From contig JACCLO010000010.1 in NCBI GenBank assembly GCA_029448655.1, positions 2,790,001 through 2,854,000 on the forward strand: a stretch of 64,000 nt of DNA, given 5' to 3'. Shown here piece by piece: positions 30,300-42,239 of this stretch. A model generated the notes under the pieces. That model was given only the letters and a program-made list of their open reading frames with translations. It did no database searches and was not told the origin of the DNA. Each line of letters opens with the position of its first letter. Within the stretch, counting starts at the first letter, position 1. A program made the translations under genes and the position numbers. The DNA is from Wolfiporia cocos (taxonomy: Eukaryota; Basidiomycota; Agaricomycetes; Polyporales; Phaeolaceae).

Positions 30300-31440
30300 C
30301 ATCTGAAACGCTACAAGACCCGTCATTCCCATCCCACTGACTAAGGAGAGCGATGTCGATGTGCTCATCATCGGTGCTGGCCCTGCGGGGCTCATGTGTG
30401 CGAACGCGCTCACCAACTTTGGTGTGAACGTGCGCATCGTGGACCAGCGGTCAGTGTGTCAAATCACAGACGCCATACTGACGGTCCTCAGCCCTGCGAA
30501 GGTCGCAGCGCGCCAGGCAGATGGCATCCAGCTACGCATGATTGAAGTGTTCCAGGTGGGACGTCTCCTATCCCTATCCTACCGTGTGCTCACTGGCGGG
30601 CGACAGAGCTACGGCCTAGCAGAGCGTCTCCTGCGTGAGGGCAACCAGATGCACAGAGCTGTGAGTGGCGCCCCTTGCGTGTCCTGCCCTGACCTAATCC
30701 CCCCACACAGGCGTTCTACAATCCCGGCCCTAACGGCGGCATTGAGGTATGCACGCCACGAATTTCACATGTGTCCATGTTGATCCTCACGAAAGCGCAC
30801 GGGGCGGACACCCGACGTTACCGTGCCGATGGTGGCTCGGTATCCTCTCGAGGTGACGCTGCACCAGGGCAGGATCAAGGCCATCTTCCCACCCTGGGCG
30901 TGCACGTTGAGCGCCCAATTATTCCTACATCAATTGAACTGTCCACCGTCGACACAGAGCTCAAGGACCCGATTTTGCATGCCGTCAAGGTGCACACACA
31001 CATGCTGGCACTGCTTGAGTTGAATCCTAACCCTCACACAGGTCGTGCTCAAACACCTGGAAACCGCTGAGACAGAGGGTGCGACCGAGACGGAGATCGT
31101 GCACGCAAAGTTCGCGCTTGGCGCAGACGGTATTGCCCCTGTCGCTCGAAATCATCTCGAAACTCACCGCATACAGGCGCGAACTCGTGGGTCCGCAAGT
31201 CCCTCAGCATCGCTATGGAGGGTGAGCAGATCTAGACGGACTACATCTGGGGCGTGCTTGACTTCATCCTGACACGGACTTCCCCTACATCCGCAGCCGC
31301 TGCACAGTGCACTCACACAACGGCTCGTGCATGGTCATTCTGTGTGAGGGCGACTCCGTGCACTCTACGTCCAGCCCGGCGACGCCAACATCCGCAACAC
31401 TATGACAGGCCATGCTGGTCAGGTAATTATCACCACTCCG
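30300..31440 (+). pseudogene. FAD-dependent monooxygenase fragment, phenol 2-monooxygenase-like
   Basis: The N-terminal half of an aromatic-ring hydroxylase. An FAD-binding fold begins almost at the end of the transposase remains (PLTKESDVDVLIIGAGPAGL), then follow ARQADGIQLRMIEVFQ, YPLEVTLHQGRI, VERPIIPTSIELS, VLKHLETAE, ALGADG (the second FAD motif) and DYIWGVLDFI. Pieces lie in different frames, some explained by short introns. There is an in-frame stop before DYIWG, and coding fades near 31430 without the C-terminal half. No start codon fits the frame. This is a truncated, decayed host gene or a gene fragment. Confidence 0.72.
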
Positions 31441-32388
31441 TTGTATAACATGTTACGATTGACCATGTCTACAGGTATATGCGAACTGCAGCATACGGTG
31501 ATTTTATTTTACTTGGTATGAAGCAATTGTAATTGGACACATTAATTAGGGCTCTAACAGGGTTCTTTCAGGACACAGCAGCATATAATGGGGCTCAAAG
31601 CAGCTTGTACAGGCAGTAGCAGAACGTGTATCAGTTCAACTGCATTTCACGTTCATTCTAATTGTCAGGTGTGTTTCCATCGTTGACGTCTCTCTCTTGT
31701 ACGGCTTCTGGTGTGCTCTCCTCATCGGAATCGTCATCACTGAATCCAGGTGGGTTTCTTTTAATCCGAACCTCATTTGCGAGATCTGGATGGGTGCGCC
31801 TCCACCGTGTACTAACCATGAACTGATAGACTGGACCTGGGGGTGGGTCAAGTTGTGATCGACCAAGATTGATGCGCTTGTACTTGGGAACAGGTGGGTT
31901 CTTCTTCTTGCGCTGATGTGCTTGATATAACTCATCGAGCTTTCTATAGACATCAGATAGCTATCAACTGGGTGAGTTCAATGCTCAGATACTCAGAATA
32001 AGCTTCTTAACCTGCTTTGATCGCCATGCAAGTGACCTCTCTTCCAGGATCTTGACACCAGCCTCAATATCAGCAGGTGTCAGACCGCCCTGCCTCGCAA
32101 GCTCTTGACGACGTGCATTCTTGCTATCTTCATCATCACTCCAGTCACTACACTGCTCACTCATCCAATCGGTTTCCAGCAATCGACTAGGATCTTGTTT
32201 ATACTTCTTCCGGTAAGCAGCTATGGCTTTGCTACGTGCTATTTTGAGCTGAACGTCACAAACAGTCAGCACTCCAAATACATTGTTTGTACAGAAAGTA
32301 TGTCAGCCTGCCTGGTGACGTCGCTGTCTGCGCCTGTTGCGATTCTGATTGTCGATCTGCCTAGCTTTCTTGTCGCTATCATGCTGTC

Positions 32389-33080
32389 TAAGGCTCCAAC
32401 CATATAATGTATATACCATGTATACATGGTTTCATATATATACTATATACATGTATTTACACATGGCCGAGTACATGGTATATACATAGTATATTATATG
32501 GTATATGGTTGTCGTGAATGCATTCATATTAGACCCTCAAATTGTTGTTTTGAATATGTACTTGAGCTAGTTATGTGTCTTACAGATTGTATGGTGCAGT
32601 GGCAATATGAGATTTGGACAATCTGGTGGCCACTGTGCAAATGCAAAGATGTTAAGTCATAATTCACATACTCTGCTTACCCTCTCATTTGGTGGAAGGT
32701 AAGATCAGATTTATGTTGATGCTATATATTATCCCACATAGTGATTGTATCATGCATTAGACTCATGTGTAGAAGTTTCTCATCATCTCACACATTGTGC
32801 ACAATTCCTAAGCCATTCCAGCTACTTGTGTGGCTGTTGAATACTGAACACCAAATCTTTCCTTGCATCAGCCAAGTACTGATACCTATGGCATGTTGTT
32901 GAAGGAGGAGACAATCTCCAGAGCCATATGGGCAAGGCAATGGCTATGTCAAGATGTCTGAAAAATCTACCATCTGAAAACCATGTAAACCATGTATATA
33001 CCATGTATATATCATGTATATACCATATACCATATATTTACTGATTTCCTGTACATGTATATTATATGGTTGGAGCCTTA
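32389..33080. mobile_element. AT-rich hAT-like MITE, copy 2
   Basis: 692 bp, with ends TAAGGCTCCAACC and GGTTGGAGCCTTA and the 8-bp duplication ATGCTGTC at 32381-32388 and 33081-33088. The interior matches copy 1 in the opposite orientation. It lies within the unknown minus-strand gene. Confidence 0.9.
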
Positions 33081-33530
33081 ATGCTGTCGCTGATACGCCT
33101 TCTTGTACGTGCGGAAATGGGTCTTCAAGAGTTCTTCAATATCACGTGTTGTGAACTTGACATCGGCATGCTTGAGCATACGTGTCTCGGGGTTCTTGAC
33201 ATCAAATATTGTAAGTTGTGGACCCACTCAATTTTAATGACGTGTACCATTTGTTCATTATAGACGATGCTTGCTATATGCACGATGATTTGCACATTAG
33301 CATCGGCTGCGACGTCTTTCTGGAAATCGAAGTGGAGCTTGGGGTCAGTGTCCCCATTTTCTTCGTCATTCTCTGACTGACTATCCTCCTCCAATAATAC
33401 TCCATCACCAACAGCTTCTTTGTCAAGTGGGAATGGATTCCTGCCCAAGCCAGTGAGTGTCTTCAGTAGACCAGCGACAATTTTCTATGGTCAGCAAATC
33501 AGCAATTTGCGGTGAATTAATTTCAGAGGG

Positions 33531-33742
33531 ACTTCAGTCAATTATCTTAATCTGCCAACTGCCCTTCGCTTAAGAAATCGCAGTTGCGAGCTAGGTTTGC
33601 ACGCAGATTAATCTGCTAACTGCGGCAGATTAATCTACTGTGACAATAAAATGGCACATCCCAGATTCAAACCAAGGACCTTAGCGCAGATGAGAATAAC
33701 AGCATCGCAGCATAATTAGCCAACTGAGCCATTGCAGCAACA
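33531..33742 (-). repeat. tRNA-derived SINE, left arm of an inverted pair
   Basis: On the - strand it starts with a tRNA-like head (A-box-like GGCTCAGTTGG; B-box-like GGTTTGAATCT, decayed from GGTTCGAATCC). It ends in an unrelated body with the repeated word AGATTAATCTGC. It is about 95% like the copy at 34029-34236. Several differences are CpG transitions. Confidence 0.72.
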
Positions 33743-34028
33743 GGTACCATTGACCAATTAAGATATATATAACGCAAATTTTACACACAATCTTCGCAAA
33801 TCATCAAGGCAACTAACTGCTCCAACAAGCATACAGAAATCAATGATAGTGGTAGCTTGATTTACCATGCTTGACCTGGAGCAACTCACCATGGGAAAGC
33901 TGAATACACTGGAAACACAGGTCTTTAGAGGCAGATTCATTTGTATTTGTGTTATGGAAGATGGTAAACTTCGAAAATGAAGTTTACAAAATACTCTATA
34001 TATTGCTTAAAATGGGGGCAACACCAGT

Positions 34029-34236
34029 TGCACTGTAGCTCAGTTGGCTAATTGCGCTGCGATGCTGTTATTCTCATCTGCGCTAAGGTCCTTGGTTCGA
34101 ATCCGGCATGTGCCATTTTATTGTCACAGTAGATTAATCTGCCGCAGTTAGCAGATTGATCTGCGTGCAAACCTAGCTCGCAACTGTGATTTCTTAAGCA
34201 AAGGGCAGTTGGCAGATTAAGATAATTGACTGAAAC
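34029..34236 (+). repeat. tRNA-derived SINE, right arm of an inverted pair
   Basis: The head has a good A box (TAGCTCAGTTGG, about 34036-34047) and B box (GGTTCGAATCC, 34094-34104), so an internal RNA polymerase III promoter is likely. The body contains ACAGTAGATTAATCTGCCG and ends at GATAATTGACTGAA, exactly where its partner ends. With the - copy 290 bp away it could form a long hairpin. It lies in an apparent intron of the unknown gene. Confidence 0.74.
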
Positions 34237-34774
34237 TCTACAATTTCAATATCTGAGACACAACCTGAAGCTCTGCGCGTGTTGTAAGCTGCCTCTCACT
34301 CAACTCTTCTAGCTTAACGCTGAGGATCTGAACAGATCCTGGCGCCTTTCCGCTCTTCTTGAGGCGTTTATGTGACCGCCTTACATGCTCGTCTTCATCT
34401 TCTTTGTCAGTCCCTCTCTCATTATCTTCTCTCCTTGCTGTCACTGCCTTTAACTCGTTCAATTCATTTCGCAGGTTAGTGACCTCAGCATGGAGCTCAA
34501 GGTTTGGCTGGATAGCCGGGGCAAGAGGCCCCCCTGTGCTAGGCTGTAGGTGAACTGAAGCAACAGGATTTATAATGCCGTGGTATTCTGCAAACTGCTG
34601 GATGGTTGGAACAGGCACGTCTGGGCAGCTAGCTTGAAACGTCGTCTTGAATTGCTGATACTGATGAAAAAATAGGATGGCCGAGTCGGTTCCGGGGCCA
34701 GGAGGTATAGCAGACATGGCGGAAGGGCCGGACTGAGGTGGAGGATGAGCAGGGGCCCAAGCCTGATAGCTCAT

Positions 34775-36262
34775 TGATGCAGCAAAGTGTCATACCAGGA
34801 GGCGAGGGGAAAACGGCGGTATATGCGTGTTGTACTTGACGCCACGCGAGTGGCAGTACAGGTTGAGCAGTGATCCGAGGTGATATACTGGTTACAAACC
34901 GGTATGTTCGCTTTACTGACACTATATAACTGCCTACAGAAGTATTGCACGGACCATACGCCAACGGTGGTGACACTTGCCCTGAATACCAGAGCAAACA
35001 GTGGCATTCCATTCCAGTGCCACACTACAACAATGCACACTGTGGCGACCGACGTGACGAGCATGTGATCGCGTTTTCGCCTCATCGGGTCAGTATTATT
35101 ATTATTTGTTTGCCCAAACTTGGGAGAATAACATGCTATATTTTATTATTGAGGCTAGGATGGTGGAACTACACCCACCCTACCGTGTCAGATTTAGCTG
35201 GACATAGATGCTCTACATCGATGCTCTTAGATAGGCATAGACGATCTTGTTAGACCTGTACAATGCCTGGCCCTTGATACCTACACTAATTAGAGAGATA
35301 CAGGTATAGCCTTCAAGTGCCAATATAACCTCAACTACAAGCTAGGCGACTTAGCAGCATGTGCATAGGTGGGTATTTTCCGACTCTGTAGGGCTAGCTC
35401 CAGTTGAGCTAGCAAGGCAAGCTCTGTTGTGGTACATATAGCTCTACACCTACAGCTCGTAGCTAGCTCCACCCTTGATTACTAGGGGTCTGAACGCAGT
35501 GAATGGGGCTGTATCACCTCCTTACTCTGATACTCCCTGCCTCTGCGCGTGCCTCCTCTTGTCAACACTATAGCTAGGGCTGAACAGCCTTGTAGGCTGT
35601 TCTTAGGGGTTCCCGGCTACACCGGTCACACAGTACATAGTCTGTGATATCTTTGTCTTAGGTTTCCTCAAGAACTCTCAAAAAGTAGTGTAGAAAATCT
35701 GTTTGTAATTGGCTGATCTCTGCTATTGAATGTTGTATCAAAAACCCCTTGCTTTGTGTGTGAATGGTGTGACTTTAGGGCAGGCTTTAGATGACTAAAT
35801 GAGCCTCCCTTGACTTAAATGCAGATTCGAGAGAACCTAAATGAGCTTTGCACATGCATTGAGATTATATTTTAGCAACTAAGTCCTAAAAAGTAATGTC
35901 CACGGCAAAGCCACAGGTAATTAAGCTTGTTAATAGGAATGGCTTACCGTGACTGGTGAATTATCTGCTTGTGTAGTATTTTCAATCAGCATTCAGTGTG
36001 CATAGCATTGGCACTTGCTTTTGTTCCAATGAATAGTTGGAACAGTGAATGTCCTGATCAAGCTCTAACCAGAACTTTCAACACCATCTTGCTGTGGCTG
36101 CATCAGGAACAAAAAACTGAAAGCCACACCAGAAATTAAAGAATCAGTATTATGTAGATACCAACAGCTAAGTACAAATGCTGGTATATCAGTTCCAAAG
36201 TTATGGCCCCAGAATATCAATTGTCTATTGACATAGGAGATAGGAGGTTACACTTTCTAACT
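34775..36262. other. no gene seen
   Basis: Only short, unrelated open frames. There are several small hairpins (CTAGCTCCAGTTGAGCTAG near 35394; AACAGCCTTGTAGGCTGTT near 35583). It includes the presumed promoter of the minus-strand gene starting at 34774. Confidence 0.4.
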
Positions 36263-36342
36263 TCCGATATGGTGTAGTGGCTAACATTATCGCCTCTCAT
36301 TGTTGAATGCGATAGCCCGGGGTTCGATTCCCCGTGTGGGAA
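36263..36342 (+). tRNA. tRNA-Glu(CTC)-like gene with an 8-nt intron
   Basis: The acceptor 5' strand TCCGATA pairs with TGTGGGA with one G-G mismatch. The D arm is GTGTAGTGGCTAAC. The anticodon stem ATCGC/GCGAT pairs perfectly around a 15-nt loop, in which CTC sits in the anticodon position and eight extra bases (36300-36307) follow the purine 3' of it, the normal place for a nuclear tRNA intron. The T arm CGGGG-TTCGATT-CCCCG is perfect, and T runs follow from about 36343. The mismatch and a G-T pair in the acceptor stem leave open that it is a pseudogene or a source of SINE-like copies. Confidence 0.68.
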
Positions 36343-36882
36343 TTCTTTTGTATTTTTGTAGCTTACTGCATGCCATCCTGCAACGTGACTCCGAACATTG
36401 CAGTCATTCTGTAGAACTCTTGTTACAGCCGTTCCGGAAAGTATTACATAACATGATACACTTTCAGACCTGAGAACGCATTACCAATTTGGGTATCACC
36501 ATTTTTGGGTAGTTGCGCCGGTGCGACTTCTCTAGTCACTTCCCACTCCGCCTTGGCGGGATGGTCAATCGACACATGTACATCAGCATGAACATGTATT
36601 TCAAAGCATGTAATCAGCACCCAGGACTCTGGACTTCGGACAGGATAACATTAACCGTGCAGATGGTCTCTCGGTTTCCTTATTGTATTGGTTCGCTTTG
36701 TATGCCCACTGTATGTTGGAGGCTACCGGTTAACTGGCGTCAACCTGCGGCAGTATAATACGCGAGCTTCAGTGATACTGTGGAAATCCCGTGGCCGCAG
36801 GGGTGAATCTCCACACAGGATAGTCGAACGTAAGTGGGTTACGATGAGCCACTCTGCTTGCGCACCGCTCATACTGTATGCA
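36343..36882. other. no gene seen
   Basis: Short open frames only; nothing recognisable apart from the T-rich terminator-like run just after the tRNA-like gene. Confidence 0.4.
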
Positions 36883-37522
36883 TAGTGATGTGCCAGGCCC
36901 GGCCCGGCTCAAAAGCCCCGGCTTTGGCCCGGCTTTGGACGGCCTTGGCTTTTCAAAACCTCAGGCCGGGCCCCCATTGACGGCCCAGGGCTTGGCCCGG
37001 CCCGGCCTGGGGCTTGCCCGGGGCCTGGCACTGTGAGGGTGATCATCACTGTAGCCACACAAACTCATAACATACCTTCTCCAACTATCTTCTGACAAAG
37101 CCAAGCTCCAGTATCTTCAATAATTAGTGAATTATAGTGTGAAATCATCATTTCACCGGCACGGTGCTCTGTGGCGTGCCTTCCAAATGGGGCATCGTAT
37201 AGGCGCCCAAAAGTGAGCGACAGGCTTCAGCACCAAGAATTCAATCCATGGGACTATCCTCTTGCTTGAATTTGAAAATATAGACATACTTCATTGGAAT
37301 ATGGCATACTGCTACTATATATATCCTCATATCATAGTTACTAGACATTTTATCCGTTAGAGCTTTCAGGCCCGGGGCTCACGGCTTGGCCCGGCCCGGC
37401 TTGAGACACAAGCCGGGCCCTGGGCCGTCTCAGGCCGTGGTGTAGGGCCCGGCCTGGCTCGGCCCAAGTAGGGCTTGGCCCGGCCCGGCCTATGGCCCAA
37501 AGCCGGGCCTGGCACATCACTA
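36883..37522. mobile_element. GC-rich hAT-like MITE, copy 2
   Basis: 640 bp, with inverted ends TAGTGATGTGCCAGGCCCGG and its complement and the 8-bp duplication TGTATGCA at 36875-36882 and 37523-37530. About 150 bp at each end consist of overlapping GGCCCGGC/GCCGGGCC words; the middle is AT-rich and codes for nothing. The end sequence and organisation match the element at 15891-26644, but the copies differ in detail, so they form a family. Confidence 0.9.
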
Positions 37523-37530
37523 TGTATGCA

Positions 37531-40341
37531 CTTCCGGCGAAACTACTAACTACTCGCTAGCTTGCCTGCTCGGACCTCCGCGCGGCCGCTGCTCGCCATC
37601 GCAACGGCCGAAAACCCCAAATTGAAACAGATACATCTCCTGGTTGTTGTGAAGCATATGCAGCTCGGATCTCACATCGGCATTGGGCTTGGGCAATAGA
37701 CATCTCAGGGCGCAGCCAAATCCAGCCAGGAATCACGTTATGCAGTTCATGACTTTTACTCTGAGTGGTAAGAGATTCACTCTATTGTGAACTTAACTTA
37801 TGCTTCTTTGTCTTTGACTTAATCCTGTGACTGGCTCCGGACTGATCCAGAGAACTCCGGGGCTCGTTGTCGGGATCCATGCCTCTTGCTATGGACACGT
37901 GCCGACACGTGTATTTTCTAGATGTTCATCAGCGCAATGTGGCGTTAGCTGCAGGTTATGTTGTCCATCGTTAGAAAGCCTCTCAAGGTGCGCTCTGGGT
38001 TGCACATGTCGTGGAGAATATGCAAAGCATGATGCGAAGTGATGCTCATATTTTGAAGGTAATTGGCTGTAAATGCATTCAGCGGATTGTCATCTTTCCG
38101 CTGACTTTCGCGGGTGCAGCGGAATTGTGCTGCGCGGATAGTCCATCGATCAAACCAAAAGCTAGTGGATCATATTGACAACTGTTGGTGAGTTGGTAGA
38201 ATTTGCTGGTGATGTCGTTATGTCTCAATGTCGACATTGAAGCGTATTGAGCCAGCTGAGCAATGTCTGTAAACGTTAATTCGTAGACGAGTGCGCGTCA
38301 GGACAACACAAACGCTCCAAGAAGGAACATAGCCGGTGCCCTGCATATATAATGATGTGTATCTCAACTTAAGAAAGAAGCAATATGTATACCAGCAATT
38401 TATGGCATATAGGAGCTGGCAAAGAAGGATGACGTCGACATATCCATCACTATTGCCTAAGCTGCAAGCAGCCATTCAAGGCCGAAAAGGATCTCGCATG
38501 TCATTGCAAGACTTTTGCAAGCGCCACGAGTCCCACGGCTGTTTGCTCCGGTAACGATAGGAGGTTCCTTTCCACAGCAGGACTCCTCGAGCCCGGTAGA
38601 TGTCGCTCTAGCATGAACCACGAACGGGTTGATCGCCTAGCAGCCAAGTAAGTCACGTCTAATGTCGTCACAAACCCATCGCGGCTTCTCACGAATTCGC
38701 TATCCCGAAGCCAGTGGTTACCACGTGGGCCACGGAGTTGTCGTTCAACGGACGCGGCTACGTATGCTTCTTGTTTCTTGTGCTGCAACGAGTTTCAGAC
38801 GCTCGAGAGGCTTAATCAGCATCTTAGTAGCCCTGCCCATGACGAGGAGATCCACTAATGCCTAACAAAACGGGATGTCGAGTACCATGAATAGATTCCT
38901 GACATAGAGAACACCTTGACCTTGTCTACCAGCGCTTAGCCGCGACGAGGTCCCAGCCTCTCCTCTTGACAAGCACGCAAGGATTGTGAGTAGTACTCAC
39001 CCGGTTAAATGCTCACACTGCTGCTAAGTAGATGATAAAATAGGCTCTCACGACTGTGGCTATGGTATGTAACTGAGAGTCTAAGTACTGCTGGTGAAGA
39101 AGCGCAAAGCTAATTTGACCACGACTCCACCAGTGATGACAGTCGCTCAAAATGTGCAGCGCAAAAGTACGACGCTCTAATGAAGTGCAAATGTATTTAT
39201 TTAGCAACGCATCGAATTACGAAGGCAGCTCGAAATCCATCGCTCAGCAGTCAGGCTCTGACTCGGATACCCGGCGACATGCATAATTTAGAAGGCCTGG
39301 TCGATCGTGCGAGCAAGAAGGTGATTTATTTCACGTCGAGTCGTCCTCACACTCGACGTGATGATGGCACAGAAGAATATTATGATTATATATCCTATAA
39401 AGGACCGAATGATTCTCAATAACATCTCGGAATCGTAACAGCAAGCTTTCTGTGACATCCGTTGCATGTGGTGGACAGTCTGTCAATCTCTCAGCATTGG
39501 TGATCATCGGCCAGAATGTTAAGACAATGTGCAAGCGCATACCGGACTAACCTGGACCCATGGCCCATTACCTCCCACAGTCAGCGTGTTGCTTGAATGC
39601 ATTGATGTTCGGACCATTAATGCGAAGCAGATCTTGGCCTCGCTATCACCTCACAAGGAACTCACATCAATGAGGAGCACTTGGATTCAATGAGCGGGCG
39701 CAATAGGGGCCCGGGCTTTGTCACCGTAACAGGATATGCGGAAGGCAAATACGGCAACAGGCCGATATAAGGCCTAAAGCTTGCGATTGCATTGGGTCAT
39801 GAGATGGTTGACGCTGCAACTGCGCAGTTGCTATCACGGACACTTATGAACTAAGGACGAAGCCGCAATAATGTTCCACAAAAGTGAAGGCATGGCTGAG
39901 AATACTAATACCTTGAGCGATCGCGAGTGGCTAGTCGAGGTTACCATTAATGGATGCGTATACAGAATGGTATGTAGGAAAGAAGACCACTTTAGGGTAG
40001 CACCTGAGACTCACCTAAGCTCATATCAAGGACGATCAGGGACATAATAGAAACTTCATGATTGGCTGATAGTCGTTTTGTCGCCGTTCCTGCGGTCGCT
40101 GTGCAAAGTAAATGAAGCTCCAATATTTCGGTATTGCATCCTTACAACAGTACGATGCGAGTTGCGAACAGAGCTTTAGGCACATCAATCGAGAGCTTCG
40201 AGCTGAAGCTTGAGTCCATCGAACAATACATGCGCACGATGCCCAACCGAATTCTGCACTATAGGTGACTGCCAGAAGACGGGAGGCGGCACCAGGAACG
40301 CCAGCAATAATTGCCTCCACGCGATATGCCGCTCCACAAGG
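37531..40341. other. no gene seen
   Basis: About 2.8 kb with only short open frames on both strands and no recognisable domain, RNA gene or repeat end. The part next to 40342 is the 3' flank of the acid phosphatase gene. Confidence 0.4.
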
Positions 40342-42239
40342 CTAGCCCTCCATACACTCATCATAAAGGTTTTCTGGGATCTGAGATTCGAGCGCGTCGA
40401 TGAAGTCATCCAGCGACTGCCATTCCAGCCCAGACACAGGCGTGCCTTCGTGCATGATGCGCACGAAGTGTTCGCCGTCTATTGTCCGCCATACCTACGC
40501 ACAGAAAATGAGAAATAGCGATGCCGTGTCAGCATCTGATGCTCGAATCGGAGCATAGAAGGCTCGCGAGCAGGCACACCTCCATCACGATCTCGGACCC
40601 CATAGCAGGCCAGCGCAGCGGGGCAACCCTCCCTATCCCAAGCAGAGACGCGAGGCGGATCATTGTTCCGTCGTGGCCTACATACAGCCTAAGCTTATGC
40701 GTTTCTCCGCCGGAGCGGAACAGTTTGAGATTATATGCGAGCTCCATGTAGAACACGCCTGTCAGGCAGCGGACGATTCCGAAGGCGAATTTCACATTTC
40801 GCCGCGTGCACTGACAGTCAGAAGCAACGAAGGCACGCGTGGGTCAGGGACTAACCAAATGTGAGCTGCGAGTACTTTGTGGCGTTCTCAGCGGCATTCC
40901 AGATGTAACTGCGGGAGAAGATCAAGGTATGCTCGTGGCGGGCCGCGCGAGAAGTCAAGGGGCTGCGCCTTACTTGTATTCGAAATCGCCAATCGCAAAC
41001 ACGCGCGCAGCATCCTGCTCGGAGACACATGCCCCAGTAGCGTTACACGGCAGAGGGTGGCCATGGCAAGTCCGCGACGTGAACGTGTCGAAGTAGTGGT
41101 CATCTTTTAATGCGGGCGTTGTTTGCGGGGACGCGACATTGGACAGAGATAAGCTCAGGAGTAGAATTATGCCAGCAATAGAGCATGCGTACACCAGGAA
41201 GTCCAGGCAGACAGTCCAGTGGTGCCCAGTGTCGTACCGAGCCGTTCTTGCAATGCCGCGTTCTTCTCAAGGTGAACCAACCACGCGGGCACGGACTGAA
41301 ATGCCGAGCGAATGTTGTCCGCTTTAGGACATGAGTAGTCCGGGGGGATAGAATCGATCTGGTTATACACGTAAGATAACGGCCTACAGGAGAGGTGTTA
41401 AGACGGACCACAGATGGCTGGGTCGTCACCGGGAACGTCTTTGTGGCCATCCCAGGATCCATTCCCTGAAGAAGCCCGCCTGCAACCTGGAACGTCCGAG
41501 TTTCGGTAGACGTTCGAATGAATATGTCGTATTCGTTGATCGTCGTGAGGAAGCCGAGTTTCTCGGCATAGACGGCCCAGAGATCCTGGGAATAGCTTCA
41601 TTCGGAAGAATCATCATGTGCGAAGGCTGACTGAGCTTACTTCGCCATGACGAATTGCATCTTGTAGCCCTTCCTGTGTGAGCTGACCTTGGTCGCATGT
41701 CCCGTTCCATATCTGGATAAGGAACGGATTCCAGGGAGGACTGTATGTCTTGTGATAGATCATTGCAGATTCCCCGCCGTAACTGAACTGGTGGAAGCCG
41801 GTACAGTTCCAGGCGACCGAGTTGAGCTCGTTCTCTTCGGGGTACAAGTTATCCGGAGTACGCTAGGTATACCATGTTTGTACGTGAACGAGCTCCAGCT
41901 CAGGGCATGTGACGATGCACAGAGTAGCCCTCATTTCCTTACCTTGTGATGACGCAGCACGACATTCATATAAGTCAGAGTTGCGTTGGATACATCGCTC
42001 GGCATTTGATAATGTTCGGCATTGACATGGGGCGCGTTACAGTAATTATACGTGTTCCATGGGAGATCCTCGGGGGTATGAGAAGAATTATATACCCCGG
42101 CCCTCGAAGATAAGCTACCAGAGTAATCCTGACTTATAGTGGTAGCCAGCAGAGTGCTTTGCAGCAAGAACGCGAGGCAGAGCCTCAGTAGCTGACGTGC
42201 CAGCAGCACCATGGCAGGCAAGGCGATACCGAAAGACAT
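40342..42239 (-). CDS. histidine acid phosphatase family protein, secreted
   Basis: Eight exons fit one continuous frame of about 457 residues: 42239-41943, 41862-41641, 41585-41412, 41358-41193, 41103-40974, 40908-40856, 40758-40580 and 40494-40342, all with GT..AG introns of 49-98 bp and matching phases. The N-terminus has a hydrophobic stretch (LLRLCLAFLLQSTLL) consistent with a signal peptide. The phosphohistidine motif is RHHKRTP, split by the first intron after Lys; the distal catalytic motif is GHDGT. DLWAVYAEKLGFL, RTFQVAGGFLQGMDP, CHGHPLPC and several Asn glycosylation sites fit the family. Such enzymes hydrolyse phosphomonoesters with a phosphohistidine intermediate; the substrate cannot be told. 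It is divergent to DIS3 with a 374-bp gap. Confidence 0.88.

Larger units (their letters stand above)
31658..34774 (-). pseudogene. unknown multi-exon gene with MITE and SINE insertions
   Basis: I do not recognise the product. The first exon (ATG 34774) codes a Pro-rich start, then a helical, probably coiled-coil stretch and a basic tract (RRSHKRLKKSGK). A later exon (about 33490-33240) is acidic (LEEDSQSENDEENGD). The next (KNPETRMLKHADVKFTTRDIEELLKTH) runs to 33088, where the AT-rich MITE splits it. Coding resumes below 32381 (SDKKARQIDNQNRNRRR), followed by DPSRLLETDWMSEQCSDWSDDED, SLAWRSKQ and a Pro-rich, acidic C-terminus ending at TAG 31660-31658. Spacing and GT..AG junctions fit short introns. 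With the MITE gone the reading frame is doubtful, and two SINEs fill the first intron. Charged proteins with a DWMS motif seem frequent near transposons in such genomes; that is recollection, not a search. Confidence 0.55.

Noticed and set aside
30240..30344. Last exon of the Tnp2-type gene ending at 30344
   Set aside because: The same bases read in another frame as the start of the FAD monooxygenase (IPIPLTKESDVDV), so the transposase end is left undefined.
14346..35300. Terminal inverted repeats of the Tnp2-type transposon
   Set aside because: No matching CACT-type ends were found by eye on either side, so the transposon borders are left open.
36883..37522. GC-rich stretch as a CpG island, rDNA spacer or CRISPR-like array
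   Set aside because: It is bounded by inverted repeats and an exact 8-bp duplication, so it is a transposon; repeats lack regular spacers.
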